Below, one piece after another: positions 28,287 through 55,674 of a stretch of 64,000 nt of DNA. Each line of letters begins with the position of its first letter. Position 1 is the first letter of the stretch. The stretch is from Amphiura filiformis. Taxonomy: Eukaryota > Echinodermata > Ophiuroidea > Amphilepidida > Amphiuridae. The position numbers and the translations under genes were made by a program. Under the pieces are notes generated by a model. The model searched no databases, was not told the origin of the DNA, and saw only the letters and a program-made list of their open reading frames with translations. The DNA lies in assembly GCF_039555335.1 (NCBI RefSeq), contig NC_092642.1:10798752-10862751 (forward strand). Reading direction: 5' to 3'.

Positions 28287-29312
28287 AATTCTTGCTCGCT
28301 ACTGGAGTATAAATCAGCTTTATAGCAATTCAGAAGACCTTGAGAATACAGACTTTTATTAAATAGAAGGTTTCACATACAATATACAGACATAAAGACA
28401 TGTGGCAGAAAAAGATCATAATTAACATTATAATGTACATGCTGGAGTTGAACATACCTGGTTGGACATTTGTTTTAACAACCAGTACCTTTATTTGGAT
28501 TAGGTCGTCTAGCATTTTAGGAAGGATTAGGATTATTATGGGTGCAGAGTTAATTTGAGTATTTACGGGGAATAAGGTTATGATTAGGATTAAAGTTATT
28601 AAGGCTAGAGCATATTGTCTAGTTACATTTGGTTCTACACCTGGAGCTAATTATTACAAATTTGAAGTTTTCCCCAAAAAATCCATTTTAAGCCTCTAAA
28701 TCCAAGAAATATAACTGTCACAAACCTAAGAACTGCATACACAATGGTAGGGGAGGTGATGTTATGTGACTTATTGAGCTCGTGAAATACTGACAACTGA
28801 CACTGGCAGAAGGTATATCTCCATAAGCTGCTGAGTAGGATTGTGTGTGATATGCATATGTTCAACATGTAAAATGCACATTGCATGCCCTATCACAGGT
28901 AAATTCTACACAGAGCTGCTAATGAAGGTGTATCTTTCTGCCACAGAATCGCCAAACTACAGATTTGGGTACCCCTGTTGCTTTTGTGTATAGATTATTA
29001 AGAACTAAGACACAGCCTCAAGTCTTGTTCAACCTCTTCAAATATCTACAACAAATTCTTTGAGAATCCACAAACATATTTAATTATTTTAACATTAAAA
29101 TAATCATTACAATACCAATATTGCGATGTTGGTGTGCTATATAATAATAATACAAAAACAAAACTGCAATATATAAACTTCATACTATATTACCTTGCAG
29201 GTAGAAACAAATACCATTAATATATACAGCTATGCAGAATTATGTACAATAAAAATGAAGACACCGGCAACCTATCTACAAGCTTTCGTTTGTTATATTT
29301 TACACATATACT

Positions 29313-29521
29313 ACATGTGTGTCTTTTTACATAATAATAGTTAGGAATAAATATCAGACTCATCTCATGTGGAGATCACTTCAAATCCCAAGTCACTTGG
29401 TATCATGGCGATTTGAAGTGACCACCGCTGGAGATGAATCTGTTATTTATTCCTAGCTATTATGTAAATAGAGACACATGTAGCAGCCGATAAGTACACC
29501 CTTTTGATATAAATGTACACA
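29313..29521. mobile_element. Fold-back MITE, family A, decayed copy
   Basis: The right arm is clear (CCTAGCTATTATGTAAATAG, ACATGTAGCAGCCG); the left arm is truncated and diverged. It lies 8 bp from the next copy. Confidence 0.6.
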
Positions 29522-29528
29522 TATTATT

Positions 29529-29824
29529 TGTGTACATCCATATCAAAACGATGCACTTGTCGGCTGCTACTTGTGTCTCATTTCACATAATAGCTAGGAC
29601 TAAATACCAGACTCATCTCAAGTGGATGTCACTTCAAATCATCCCCAGGTCACATGGTTTAGAAACATGTTCTCTGTATTCCTAAATCAAGTGATTTCAG
29701 TATGATAACTATGATTTGAGGTGACCTCCACTTGAGATGAGTCTGGTATTTAGTCCTAGCTATTATGTAAAATGAGACACATGTAGCAGCCGACAAGTGC
29801 ATCGTTTTGATATGGATGTACACA
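29529..29824. mobile_element. Fold-back MITE, family A, second copy
   Basis: The same termini (TGTGTACATCCATATCAAAA) and arms as 33168-33451; 296 bp. It directly abuts a third, more decayed copy. Confidence 0.75.
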
Positions 29825-30499
29825 TTTGTCCTTAGTAAGACTGTTGGTATAAACTGTTACTTTCCAATTTACTTATTTCCAATTTCACTTCTGTTGCACA
29901 GTGTTAAACAGCCTCGCATTCAACATCAGCCTTGTTTACAATCAATCTTATAAAGCTATGATGTCCCATAGAAAATCATTTGACATGTTTATTTTTTGCA
30001 CCCAAGTATTCAACACAGATATGAATAAATAAATATATTCACATACACATAAAAACTACCATGTTTTATTGTGCAAAAAGTTGCAGAATTTTTCCACAAT
30101 ACATGCTAGTTCAATTATTATATGTTAAGGAGAAAACCAGTCTAAAAGACTAGTACCTGTGACTATCAATGACTGGGTAAGACTTGAAATCCATCTGGAC
30201 GCAACAGATCCAGATCGGTCCAGAGTAACCAGCAACAGACAGCATCTCTCAACTTCACAGACTGAACCATATTACTGCCAACTGAGTTCTAGACTGGCCC
30301 CAGTCTCGGTTCGGTTCCATCTCTGGATAATGTAACAATAAATAATTACGTAATGCCCTATGAAAAAAAAAATGCCAACTCCCCCCTTATTTTCTTCAAT
30401 GCCAAAAACCCATTCCTCTTCTTCCACAAATCGGCGCCACTAATTACATCCACCACAGTCAGCCATGCAGCAATATAGAAATATACTCGTATTATAAGT

Positions 30500-30730
30500 G
30501 AACGCGAAAGTCCATTGACCGCTGATTCCGAGACTGTTCCAATCTGTTAGAGATCTCACTTCCAAATATTCGTTCAACGAAGCACGGTGATTCGATGTCA
30601 ATTACGAAAGCCCCGCCCCAGTTTCAATTCAAATATGGTAGCACAAAGCTATGCAGCGGGATGTGACGCAAGATCGGATGGGACACTTGTCAACAACTGA
30701 GAGGTATTGAGCTCAAGTGGCACGCGTCTG
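30500..30730. promoter_or_regulatory. CpG-richer stretch with a GC box, function unknown
   Basis: CCCCGCCCC (about 30612) and several CpGs stand out against AT-rich flanks. No gene with a reading frame starts nearby on either strand, so the promoter reading is weak. Confidence 0.2.
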
Positions 30731-32025
30731 ATAGACCCATGGTAAGCGCAATAATAAAAGGCAACCACTCGACTCGGACTTAGGCCTATTGTCCATATTG
30801 CGTACATTATCGCGTGCGGTTTGCAAATGTTTGCACATTATTTAGCTAGGGAAGCCTTTTTTCAAATATCCCGCGCTGCCAAGCTGCGTTGATTGGTCGG
30901 ATACAATATCGTTGTTTAGTCGCTACACAAAGCGTTAATGTAGTGAAAACATGGGACGTGGTATATAGAAAGATTGCGTGACTCCAAATCCAGAAAGTGA
31001 ACTTCCAGCAGTTTGTGGGAGCTGGAAGTCAAATTGCCTACAGACTGGGAGGGTCCGTGTATTGGGTTGATTTTTAATGCTATGTAATCTACATTACCAG
31101 TCGTTCTCCACGGACCCGAGGGAGGGTCTAACTGAGTTCTAGATGCTACTGTTTGCATTACTCTTATTATGTATACAAAATAACCCCAACACAGTTTCAT
31201 ATTTATCCACATTCAAAGTGGAATGAACTGGCGTGCTTACCCTAAAAAGATAACTATCCTACAGTGTCCTGATTATCATTGTTCTGGAATGGTGCATAGA
31301 TAAACAATTGCTGCCCTGAAGTAATTTTATAATTACTTCCACGGGCTGTGCTGTGCATCGAGCGTAAACACAGAAATGATAAACAATCACATTGATTGGC
31401 TGATTAACAGTCTTGACAACACAGTGGTTAACCCACTGGTCAATGGTACATAGAAGGGGAGGAGACCTCACCAAGTCTATGTGACCACCGATTACCAGTG
31501 CGTACTCCCTGTGTGGGAGATTAGGGTCATGTCTTCAACAGGTGGATGGATTTCAATGGGTATAGACTTTTGAGCAGGATGATTACAAATATCTGCCTCC
31601 CAAATAAACATGCAGTGGCAGCCGTTATATTGATTACTAGTATAATATTTTGCTGTAACCCTTTGATGAGCACGTACTACCGTGATAATTGCAAAGTTGG
31701 AGCTAACAAAGTTCATTCATAAATTTCAACTCAGCAACAAAAGATCACCTTTAGCAGCCAATCAGAGACAAGTACGTTTCAACGCAGTAAATACGCAATG
31801 TAAGCTTAAAACACTCTCATCAAAAGTTTACAGGAAATGATTCTAGTTAGTGCATTTTGACTTGGGGAGCAGACAGATTCACAAACACCCGTCTCCAAGT
31901 AAGAAGGCAGTATGCGTTAATTGTTGATAGATACTGATTTTCACTTGGGGGCAGTTTGGTAGCACTTTATTAGCAGTATAAATATTGATCATATACTTTG
32001 TCATGCATAGTTTGATTATGTGGAG
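30731..32025. other. Intergenic, nothing recognised apart from a MITE half copy
   Basis: Short frames only; a small hairpin GGGTCCGTG...CACGGACCC at about 31050-31115. Confidence 0.5.
31500..31562. mobile_element. Half copy of fold-back family B
   Basis: Only the right arm is present (ACTCCCTGTGTGGGAGATTA, GGTCATGTCTTC); the left arm is missing. Confidence 0.5.
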
Positions 32026-32108
32026 TAACTGTAGAATACCCACCACACCCTTACCCTAACCTCAAACTGTAAACCTAATCACAGAGTGTGGTGGGTATTA
32101 CATAGTTA
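32026..32108. mobile_element. Small fold-back with telomere-like core
   Basis: Arms TAACTGTAGAATACCCACCA and TAACTATGTAATACCCACCA (reverse complement); core CACACCCTTACCCTAACCTC. Confidence 0.6.
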
Positions 32109-32270
32109 TGCCGCTTATTTTACTACAGAAAGACATATCTTATTATCCGGGCTTATTATGCTCATTTCATTTGCATTGCAAATTTATCAAGGTGATGTTT
32201 TCTATATCAGTTTCATACTTACATATAAATTTGATAAAGTGTACTATATTTAAACATATTCTTTAGTACA

Positions 32271-32456
32271 TTGGGCTATTCCAGTTGAAATCCATACACC
32301 CCGTATGGAAGACATGACCTTAATCTTCCACACAGGGTGTGAATTTCAAATGTGGTTACCTGAAAGGGCAACTCATTTGACATTCACACTCCCTGTGTGG
32401 AAGATTAAGGTCATGTCTTCCATATGGGGTGTATGGATTTCAACTGGAATAGCCAA
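32271..32456. mobile_element. Fold-back MITE, family B, copy with best arms
   Basis: 186 bp, nearly one inverted repeat. Ends TTGG(G)CTATTCCAGTTGA, then AATCCATACACCCC and GGAAGACATGACCTTAATCT. Copies at 28101-28286 and a half copy at about 31500-31560. Confidence 0.72.
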
Positions 32457-33167
32457 TTTTACTTGGGGAGACTACCACATGCTTACAATTTACCAAATAT
32501 TACAATTCTTTTGACCAGATATGGAGGATGTGTTACATGTGAAAAGATCATCATGTAAAATACTGTAAGCGTTGACATTTTTATGCAACAATATATTTTC
32601 ACACTCACTAAACTTACGTAAAACTATCAATATGCAAACTGTTTCTTGCTCAGCTGTTTGTTGGATACAAATATCCAGCAAAAGGAAGACCATTTCATTC
32701 TCTGAAAAGCACCTTTTCTAACCAGATGGCAAAATAAATTAAACTTGAGAACTCAAGACTCCCATGTAATTCCACACATATAAGTGTATGTAAAGAAGAT
32801 CATACCTAAAATTGAAATGTGCTGGAAATATAGCAAATCAATCTGAAGGTACCAATGAGGTAAAAATCAAAGAATACAGACTCCACCATGTTTATGTGTT
32901 ACTTTACAAATTATCAAGTAAATATTTTGGATTGATCTTAAAGGCTAATTTGACGTACGCTTATATGAAGTATGTAGACCAAACTTGTAGCCTTTAAGAT
33001 CAATCCGAGATTTGCATTTGACAGTATTGTCTCCGGTTTTGATACTTACTCTGGAGTTTCCTGTTTACATTGTATCGTACAGAAAATTCCATCAATTAAT
33101 ATTTCAATTAAATTATTTATAGCTATACTCTGTTCAGTTTAAAGTATGCAATAAAATTTATAACATA

Positions 33168-33451
33168 TGTGTACATCCATATCAAAAGGATGCACTTGTC
33201 GATTGCTACATGTGTCTCATTTCACATAATAGCTAGGAATACATACCAGACTCCTCTGAAGTGGAGGTCACTTCAAATCATCCCCAAGTCATATGGTTCA
33301 GGAAAACAGAGAACATGCCTGAAACCATATGATTTTGGGATGATTTGACGTGACCTCCACTTCAGATGTCTGATACTTATTCCTAGCTATTATGTAAAAT
33401 GAGACACATGTAGCAGCCGACAAGTGCATCGTTTTGATATGGATGTACACA
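33168..33451. mobile_element. Fold-back MITE flanked by TA, family A
   Basis: Almost the whole 284-bp element is one inverted repeat starting TGTGTACATCCATATCAAAA; TA flanks both ends, as with Tc1/mariner-type elements. Arms carry GATGCACTTGTCG and ACATAATAGCTAGGA. Confidence 0.75.
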
Positions 33452-34056
33452 TATGATGTGTGTTGCTGGTGACATGCTAGAATTCACATTTAACTGCACG
33501 ATGAAAGGTAGAATGCATGCTTACACCCTGTAAATTAGAGTAAACACATGCTGAAATGTGCAGTGTTTATAGGATGGAATTATTTCACACTTTAAATGAC
33601 CAGAGTATAGATTTCAAACCTGGGTCCCATTATATTTGACAAAGACATCTAATGGATGTTATATTGGATTATCAAATGAGCCCCTACGTCTCCTGCAACT
33701 TTATAAACCAGCTTGACCAGCGCAATGGTCTTGTCAACTTTTTACAGCAAAGAATTGCAACATCAGAGCAGCTGCTTCAATATACATTGCAACGATTTAT
33801 TTCACCAATTCCATGTCAAAAACACACAACATGGCAAAAGCTTTGGCTTCCAAAAATCAAATATACAATAAAAAAATACAAAAATAATTCAATGTAGTAT
33901 CCGTAATGGTACTTTCAGCCTCATTATAAAGCCACTAATATAGTCCAACCAATCATATTGTCCGTACAAAGAGCACAATACAGCACTAGTGAAATGTACT
34001 CCATGATTGGTTAATGTGGCAAACGTCAACCAATGAGATTGTCCGTACCATGAATG

Positions 34057-48964
<14,908 letters not shown>

Positions 48965-49862
48965 TTAGCTTGGTAGGAAACACCTCTACACATAAAAATA
49001 AGAATAAATGTTAGCCACTAATTTTGATCTGTACGGTACTACATGTTAAAACTCTGTGCTACATTGTACATGTCTCCTGTTTGGTAATGTCTGCTCTCCC
49101 TCAAAATTACAATGGCTATAACATCTTGTACCGTATCTCCTTTTTCGATATGTTGTAACTTGTACTACCTAAGTGGTAATTAATGCTCTTTTTAAACAAA
49201 AATTACAGATTCTGGAAATGTCAAAAAAAATCTGGAATTTTTGCCAGGACCCAGCCCTACATGTATTTTTTTACTGTTTGTTACTGTACTTTTTAGTTTC
49301 AGTTTAATACCGACTCAACATGTGGTCTTGCCCAATGAGACAGGCAATTTTGCAATAAATCTGGCAGGGATTCAAGATATGAACTAATACAGGTCTGAAT
49401 GATGAAGTCCAGTTGGACCCCTTAATCTACACAATTAAAAGCTGCTACATGTATGGGGTCTCAGAATTGTTTGGGGTCTGTAGGCACAAATTCAGATATG
49501 GTAATCAAGTTTTAGTCTCAAATTATGGGGCCCAGGTAGACCTCATAATCTTCAAAATTCGAAAACCAGAGGCAGAGTCCTTCACAATTTTATAGCAGAT
49601 AAAAAGATCCCAAAACTTGGTCTAGCATATTCATTTATTACTGCGGAATGACTTACTGACAGTCTGACACAGCATAAAAAGATGATTGTGGGCAGGCGAC
49701 AAAAACTCACATTCAATTTTCAAAGGCCTTTAGTTTGAAGATGGTACATGTACAATTTTTAACGAATCTAAACAAACATGTGTACTAAATACTTAGACGC
49801 TGCTCTAAAGAGGTCAATGCTGATCTACCAAAAAAATTGATAGCTTGGGAGTCTACATACGA

Positions 49863-51614
49863 CAGGGTTCGAGGTTTGAGGACGGTTTCACTGCCAAATG
49901 TGTGAAAAAAATATTTAGGTGTGAAGAATACTTCTAAAAATAAGCATATATAGTATTTCTAAGGTAAAACTGTCTGAATTTTCAATTTTTCTAACTTAGA
50001 ATACTGTATCTTAAGTCGTTTTTGGGTTAAACATGGATTTATGGCAATTTTTTACTGAAAATGACCAGTTTTAGGTGAAAAAAAAATTCACCATTAATTT
50101 TCAATCCCTAATATTTTCTACTATATAGATAAATGTTGTCTTTCTCTGTTATTTTGTATTACCTGATGGTTTATTTGTTCAAATAAAACTGTTTTTAATT
50201 GATTTCATTGCTTACTTTGTATACCATACCCGGATAAAGTTGAACTTGAAAGTGAAAAAACAAAGCCCAAAAAAGGTCATTTTCGAGAGATTTGTATCTT
50301 AGTTTCGCCATAACATTTGATCTAAAGGGGCTAGAGACCTCATTAATCCCTCATTTTAATGATATTTCAATTTGCCACACGCTGATAATAATTTTAACTT
50401 CCTTCAAAAAAGAAAAATTGAAGAAAATTGCAAAAATGTTACCCCTACCCTTAAGCGTGAAAAAAATATGGCAAATTGTAAAAAAAATTATTTCAGAAGA
50501 ACTTATGGAGGTACAGCTCTGAAAAGTTGATCGATTGTGCACTCTACCAATCCCCACAATCGATTAGATTTGTGGAATGATGTCATGTATACTTTTTTCA
50601 AAATAATTTTTTTTACGACTCAGATTTTGCCCCATTTTGAGGTTCACGCCATTTTTCTGATGTATCAACCCCTTAAACCCAAAGGTCACACCCATAAAAG
50701 TTATTCCAGGAAGAGCAGTCAATGCCTTTCATGTTGTGCCCTCAAATATGTAATTATAAAGGGATGATCTGATGATAATATGACCGGCCACCGATGATGA
50801 AGAATCTTTCACACCGGGAGATGTAGTATGGGCAAAGCATGGTTGCTTCTGGTATCCAGCTAAAGTACCTGAACATCTGAGAAGTTCTATCCTGAGAAAA
50901 CTGAAACAGAATCAAGTAATAGTCAAGTGGTATGGTGAAGAGAACTTTAGTTCTGTACCACCTCATCACATCAACCACTTATCAGAAAATAAAGTTGATG
51001 CAGCCCGTGCCGCTAGATCACACAATATTCAGTTGCGCTATCAACAAGCCATTTCTGTTGTCAGGGGTGAATAAAGTGCTATGCTTCAGTATAAACATTT
51101 TAAGATTGTGTAAAGGTAATCAGTTATACATTAACACTTTAAGAACATCATTTCTTTATGAGTTTAGACATCAATAGATTTATTGTCTTGACACCAAACC
51201 TGACCGCTATATGTTTACTAAATATATAAGAATACAGGGGCCTCAGTACCAACATCATTTCATTTTCATACATGAGAACAGTGTTTAAGCAGTCTTTATA
51301 GTTTGTTTAACATATTTATAGATTCAAAACAACTGTAACTGAAGTAATAATGCTCTGTAACTTTTTTAAAATACAGTTGTGTTCCAAGTAGAATCCCAGG
51401 ATTGGTTAACATTTTCATATCATTCTTCGTAAAAACAACATGCGCTTAGAATTTGTTACATATCTTTAAAATGGTGATACCCTGTGTATTAAAAACTTCA
51501 GAAATGGACTCAGCACAAAATTCTAGTCCAGAAAACATGTATGATGTTATGATAACATGAACTTCATTTTCCCCCCATTTTGGCAGTAAAACCGGCCTCA
51601 AACCTCGAACCCTG
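49863..51614. mobile_element. 1.75-kb DNA-transposon-like element with CAGGGTTCGAGG termini
   Basis: The left end CAGGGTTCGAGGTTTGAGG and the right end (reverse complement) CAGGGTTCGAGGTTTGAGG form near-perfect terminal inverted repeats that continue into GCCGGTTTTACTGCCAAA-like sequence with few mismatches. The CAGGG start suits a hAT-type element. No clean 8-bp target duplication is seen (ACATACGA versus TCATACAT). It contains the PWWP-like frame; no transposase is recognised. Confidence 0.6.
50784..51074 (+). CDS. PWWP-like domain reading frame inside a terminal-inverted-repeat element
   Basis: An open frame of 96 codons after a TGA at 50781, closed by TAA at 51072. It reads TPGDVVWAKHGCFWYPAKV, then about 20 residues, then VIVKWYGEENFSSVP. 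This has the layout of a PWWP domain (GDxVWAK...WYPAxV...VxWxG...FxxV), a chromatin-binding fold. An Ala-Arg-rich helix (DAARAARSHNIQLRYQQAIS) follows. There is no initiating Met in frame, so it is an exon or a fragment. It lies within the 49863-51614 element. Family and activity are inferences; the pattern match is good. Confidence 0.5.
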   Translation, partial: PATDDEESFTPGDVVWAKHGCFWYPAKVPEHLRSSILRKLKQNQVIVKWYGEENFSSVPPHHINHLSENKVDAARAARSHNIQLRYQQAISVVRGE

Positions 51615-52535
51615 TCATACATATCTTCGAACATGTAAATATTGAAAGAAAAGACTCAAATTTTGTAAGTTCCTCAAGAAGCCAAGAATTTGCTCACCAA
51701 TCATCATACGATTCATTTGAGGCTAGGGAGAGTCCATTGCTATCAAAATCCAGTACAAATTGATGAAGCAGGACAGCGTGTGAAGCAATAAAGGTTTGAA
51801 GTAAACAAAGCCGATCACGACGGGCAATCGCATGAATTTAAAAAAAATTAAAATGGCAAAAGTTAACAACTCAATTTTAAAAGACTGTTCAAAATATGCA
51901 ACATTTGCTCCAAAAAGATACAGTTGACTCATCAAAATACATTATGAGAAACTATATCGTGTACAAAATCAAATTTCAATGCTTGAGTTCTTGACTAATT
52001 CAGAAGATAACCTGTCCCAAAAGCTGATATTGACTGAAACTTCTACACGGGAAATTAATAATTGAAACTCAAGTCTTCAAACGGCCAACAGATAATTCGC
52101 CAATCACAGTTCTAACAGCAAACTTGCACCATAGTGCATACTTCTTGTGCGTACGCCTGTCATGCGCATGCTTTAATTACCGCGTATATGTTGCAAAAGC
52201 CTTAGAAAAGCGCAAGAATTTAAAATGGACATTTTGCACATACCATGCGTTTGCAAAAGGACCTCGTTTTGGTAGCAAGATGGCAGATCCGTGCAAATGG
52301 CGAATAGACTTGTTTCTACTAATCCTAGTTCAAGAGACAAACCCTACCAGGAAAGCTTCAAGCATTTGTTACCCGCCGGAAGTCAGAAGATTAAGAGGCA
52401 ACATGATCTAGAACAGCCTAGAAGGACAAAACTAAACTAAACTCTTCAAGAAGCAGCTGCACAAAGGCTTGAACCTGAGGATTTTTTTCTTTCACAGTCA
52501 CAGAGAGCGATAGACACATGGAATAAACTTCCTAT

Positions 52536-52727
52536 TAAATTTGTGTACATCGTGGAACATTCAACTACGCTTGTTACTCGCGACTAATCATGCTAACTAC
52601 ACGCAGCGTACAACGCTACTCTCTGGCGTCCATATTAGCGAGGCTATCTGCGTACAACTGCTTATTACGCACAGCCACGCAAAGAGTATGTTCCACGATG
52701 TACACAAATTTGATAATTTTTCTATAG
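52536..52727. mobile_element. Fold-back element, family C, second copy
   Basis: Same AAATTTGTGTACATCGTGGA arms; right end TTTTTCTATAG intact, left end trimmed. Confidence 0.7.
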
Positions 52728-52838
52728 TAGTAGTGAATGATAAGACAACAAACCAATTCAAGGACAAAATTTACCAAGTTTTGGAGCAAGAATGGATATT
52801 GTGAACTAAAAGGCTTCTATAATAACCCATCAAATCTA

Positions 52839-52969
52839 CAGGTAAATGTATTTCTTGGCCAAACTGGAACACTATGAAGAAAGCATACACCTGCCTACAT
52901 TGCGTACACGCTTAATACGCTACATGGACACAACGCGCATGTTCCAGCAAGAAATACTTAATTTACCTG
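52839..52969. mobile_element. Fold-back element CAGGTAAAT...ATTTACCTG
   Basis: 131 bp with arms CAGGTAAATGTATTTCTTG and CAAGAAATACTTAATTTACC; GTTCCAG/CTGGAAC pairs inside. Near the two family C copies. Confidence 0.55.
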
Positions 52970-53055
52970 TAAGTGTATAAAGTTGCTTAAGAAGTCAAAC
53001 CACAATGTGCTCAACAATGAGCTTCAAGACCAATTGTTGGCATTGCATTCAAAAT

Positions 53056-53176
53056 CTATAGAAAAATTATCAAATTTGTGTACATCGTGGAACATACACT
53101 TTGCGTGATTAGTCGTGGAGTAACAAGCGTAGTTGAATGTTCCACGATGTACACAAATTTAATATTATTTCTATAG
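53056..53176. mobile_element. Fold-back element, family C, short internally deleted copy
   Basis: Both CTATAGAAA-type ends are kept; the centre is reduced to a few dozen bases. Confidence 0.68.
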
Positions 53177-53179
53177 CAA

Positions 53180-54820
53180 TGTCTAGTTCAGGATTAGCAA
53201 TAGCTGAAGCATGACACCGTGTAAAGAAGTTCAGAAGTAAACATCAGCCCATCAACAAAAATTTGGACTGTTCAGAATAGGCAGTCTTTACTGAACTACA
53301 GTTGACTCATCAAAATATAACTTTCATCAATATCTCAACTTTGTCAACATCCATTGCAAAAGTATCAACCCTGACCGACGCGTAATGTCGCAAGTTTAGT
53401 GGAATTACTATTACACAATAGCGCTATCGATTGTGCACGCACAGGAAATGCAACTCTACCCAAAGCGTGTGTGAGCTCTCATGATCGAGAAACTATTATT
53501 TTAGCTATAAAAAACAATATCATGATATATTCCTAATCCAAATTTGTTACTATTTTTAACTGTTCATGTGTTACCAGTTCCATGCTTCTTACCAATTTAA
53601 CTGTTTTATTCTTTCCTTTGATTTGCCTTAATGTGGCAAAGAATGTATTCTTCCTTCTGTAATTTCAATTAGTTTTGAAGTTTCAAAAAGTGACAATAAA
53701 AAAACAGCAAACAAGTCAATGAATGGCAGTGAGCCAGTGACAGTGTCACAATTCTTGTTTTGGTGATACTGACTGGCAGTCATGGCCAAATTGGCCATGG
53801 CCAGTTGGCCTGGTCATTCAAGTTGTTTTTCATATAGTACTTGGTTCATATAGACTCCCGTTATCAAAATGAGATCTATAGCAGTTTCAGACGTGATCTG
53901 TCGAAATGTTACATAATGATACTGCACATAACGGCAGCGTAATATTCACAAAGGTCTTGCGATCAATAAAAAGAAGTTGTTCTCTTTGACTTCACTTGCA
54001 CTTTGCAGTACTGCCCGTTTTGTAGTCTAACGGTACTTGGTGATGACATCAAAATGCTAATTCCAATTTCCAGTATTAATCAGCATCTGGTTTAACATGT
54101 TTTCTGGCACAAGCACAATTATAATGTAGTATTCCAGACCGAGAAAGATGAAACTTTCTTAACTTCATTTTCGCGAAAGTACAATCTGTGGGCAACCATA
54201 TTGAAAATGATCCGCTGCTCTGCGAGTTTCTAGAAAGAAAATTACTATTTCTCAAATAAAACTCTACTGATAAAAGTATCCTACATTGAATAAAAAAATG
54301 ATCATATATGCTACGTTTTTGTTGTGATATTCCTAAAAAATAAAATTTTAGAAGAATTAAAAGCAACAGTATTTCAAAACGTGTTCATTTTGGTAACAGC
54401 ATATATTTCTATTTTTAAACACCGACACCGTTGCTACGGGTGATGATCAAGCAGCTTGACGTGTGGAAAGGACCTCCCGTGTTTACGGTAACTGATTAGT
54501 GCCGCACACATTTATAGGGTAAAAATGATGTGGTTGTACTTGTGTGGTTGACAGTAAACGCAAACTACCCCCTCAATTGCAATTGAGTGTGGGTATTTTG
54601 TGATTTTAGTTTATACATGTAGGCCTACTAGGGTTTGCTCAGATCTGAGGTAATAGATATCCACTAAAAAACTTACTAGTAGGCCTATTTTCCAATATTT
54701 CAGTTGATTTGGACATTGAATTTACGAGTTATAAGGGGCCTACGCATAAACTTGATTTCCTACTCACAGTCTGTAACTTGTGAAAAGGGGCCAAAGATCA
54801 AGTCGATTTTACTCAATTTG
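53180..54820. other. Intergenic, no gene recognised
   Basis: AT-rich. The short palindromic run GGCCAAATTGGCCATGGCCA near 53786 is the only distinct feature. Possibly contains non-coding 5' exons of CDKL2, which cannot be seen. Confidence 0.4.
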
Positions 54821-54824
54821 TTTT

Positions 54825-55103
54825 TAGGGACCGTTCACAAACACTTGTTACTGGGGTTGATGCAAAATAGGCGGCCTTAAAAGTTTTGACCCGGGGGCTG
54901 AAGAAATTGACCACAAATTTTCCGGGAAAATTGAGTTTATAGGCCTATGCTTTTCTATGGGGTTGATCCATAATTTTCATGTCAAAAAAGGGGCCCTGAA
55001 TTTTTTTAGATCTGAAAAGGGGGCCCGACCAATTTTAGCGATGAAATTTTTTTTTGCATCGGCCCACCCCCTCACCCCAACAAGTGTTTGTGAACGGTCC
55101 CTA
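54825..55103. mobile_element. MITE with TAGGGACCGTTC ends
   Basis: Perfect inverted ends of 25 bp, beginning TAGGGACCGTTCACAAACAC. 279 bp. A TAGGG start suggests hAT, but no clean duplication is seen. Confidence 0.7.
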
Positions 55104-55394
55104 GAAAATCAGATAGGCCTAATTATGAGCCGCAATCTTTAGCATTGAAAATCTTCAGTAAAGTACAAGACCCACATTTGGACGAATTCACTTCACGCCC
55201 GTCACTCATCACCGTTTTGTATTGTAGCCGTGATTTTGAGAGGTCTAACCCTCATAATCTTAAAACTAAAAAAGGGCATTGTCATTTTCCACGAAGATCC
55301 TTATCATAAAACTGCCTATCAATGTCAATTTTGCCCTAAAAACACGGGTAACCTTGTGGCTTATAATTTGTATAGGCCCTAATTCATAGGCTTA

Positions 55395-55596
55395 TCCCGG
55401 GAGCGTAATTTTTTTCTGCAACCATAACGGGACGCAAAATTTTATTAAACCCTAACCCTTACCCTAACACTTACCCTAACACTTACCCTAACCCTAACAC
55501 TTACCCTAACCCTTTCCTATGTGTTCCTAACTTCCTATGGGTTATAAAAATTTTGCGTCCCGTTATGGTTGCAGAAAAAAATTAAGGATCCCGGGA
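55395..55596. mobile_element. Fold-back MITE around a CCCTAA-type array
   Basis: Arms of about 48 bp (TCCCGGGAGCGTAATTTTTT, TGCAACCATAACGGGACGCA) flank 55447-55516, a degenerate run of CCCTAA, CCCTTA and CACTTA units. Confidence 0.7.
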
Positions 55597-55674
55597 GGCA
55601 TTATAATGTGATCAAAACCGTCCAACTTCGGTTATTCGCTTCGAACAAATTCGCAATTGAACAAATTCCTGATT

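Noticed and set aside
53750..53820. GGCCAA palindromes as a regulatory site
   Set aside because: Short, low-complexity and not repeated elsewhere; no context for a function.
55441..55516. True telomere or chromosome end
   Set aside because: Short, degenerate and enclosed by the arms of a fold-back, with ordinary sequence on both sides.
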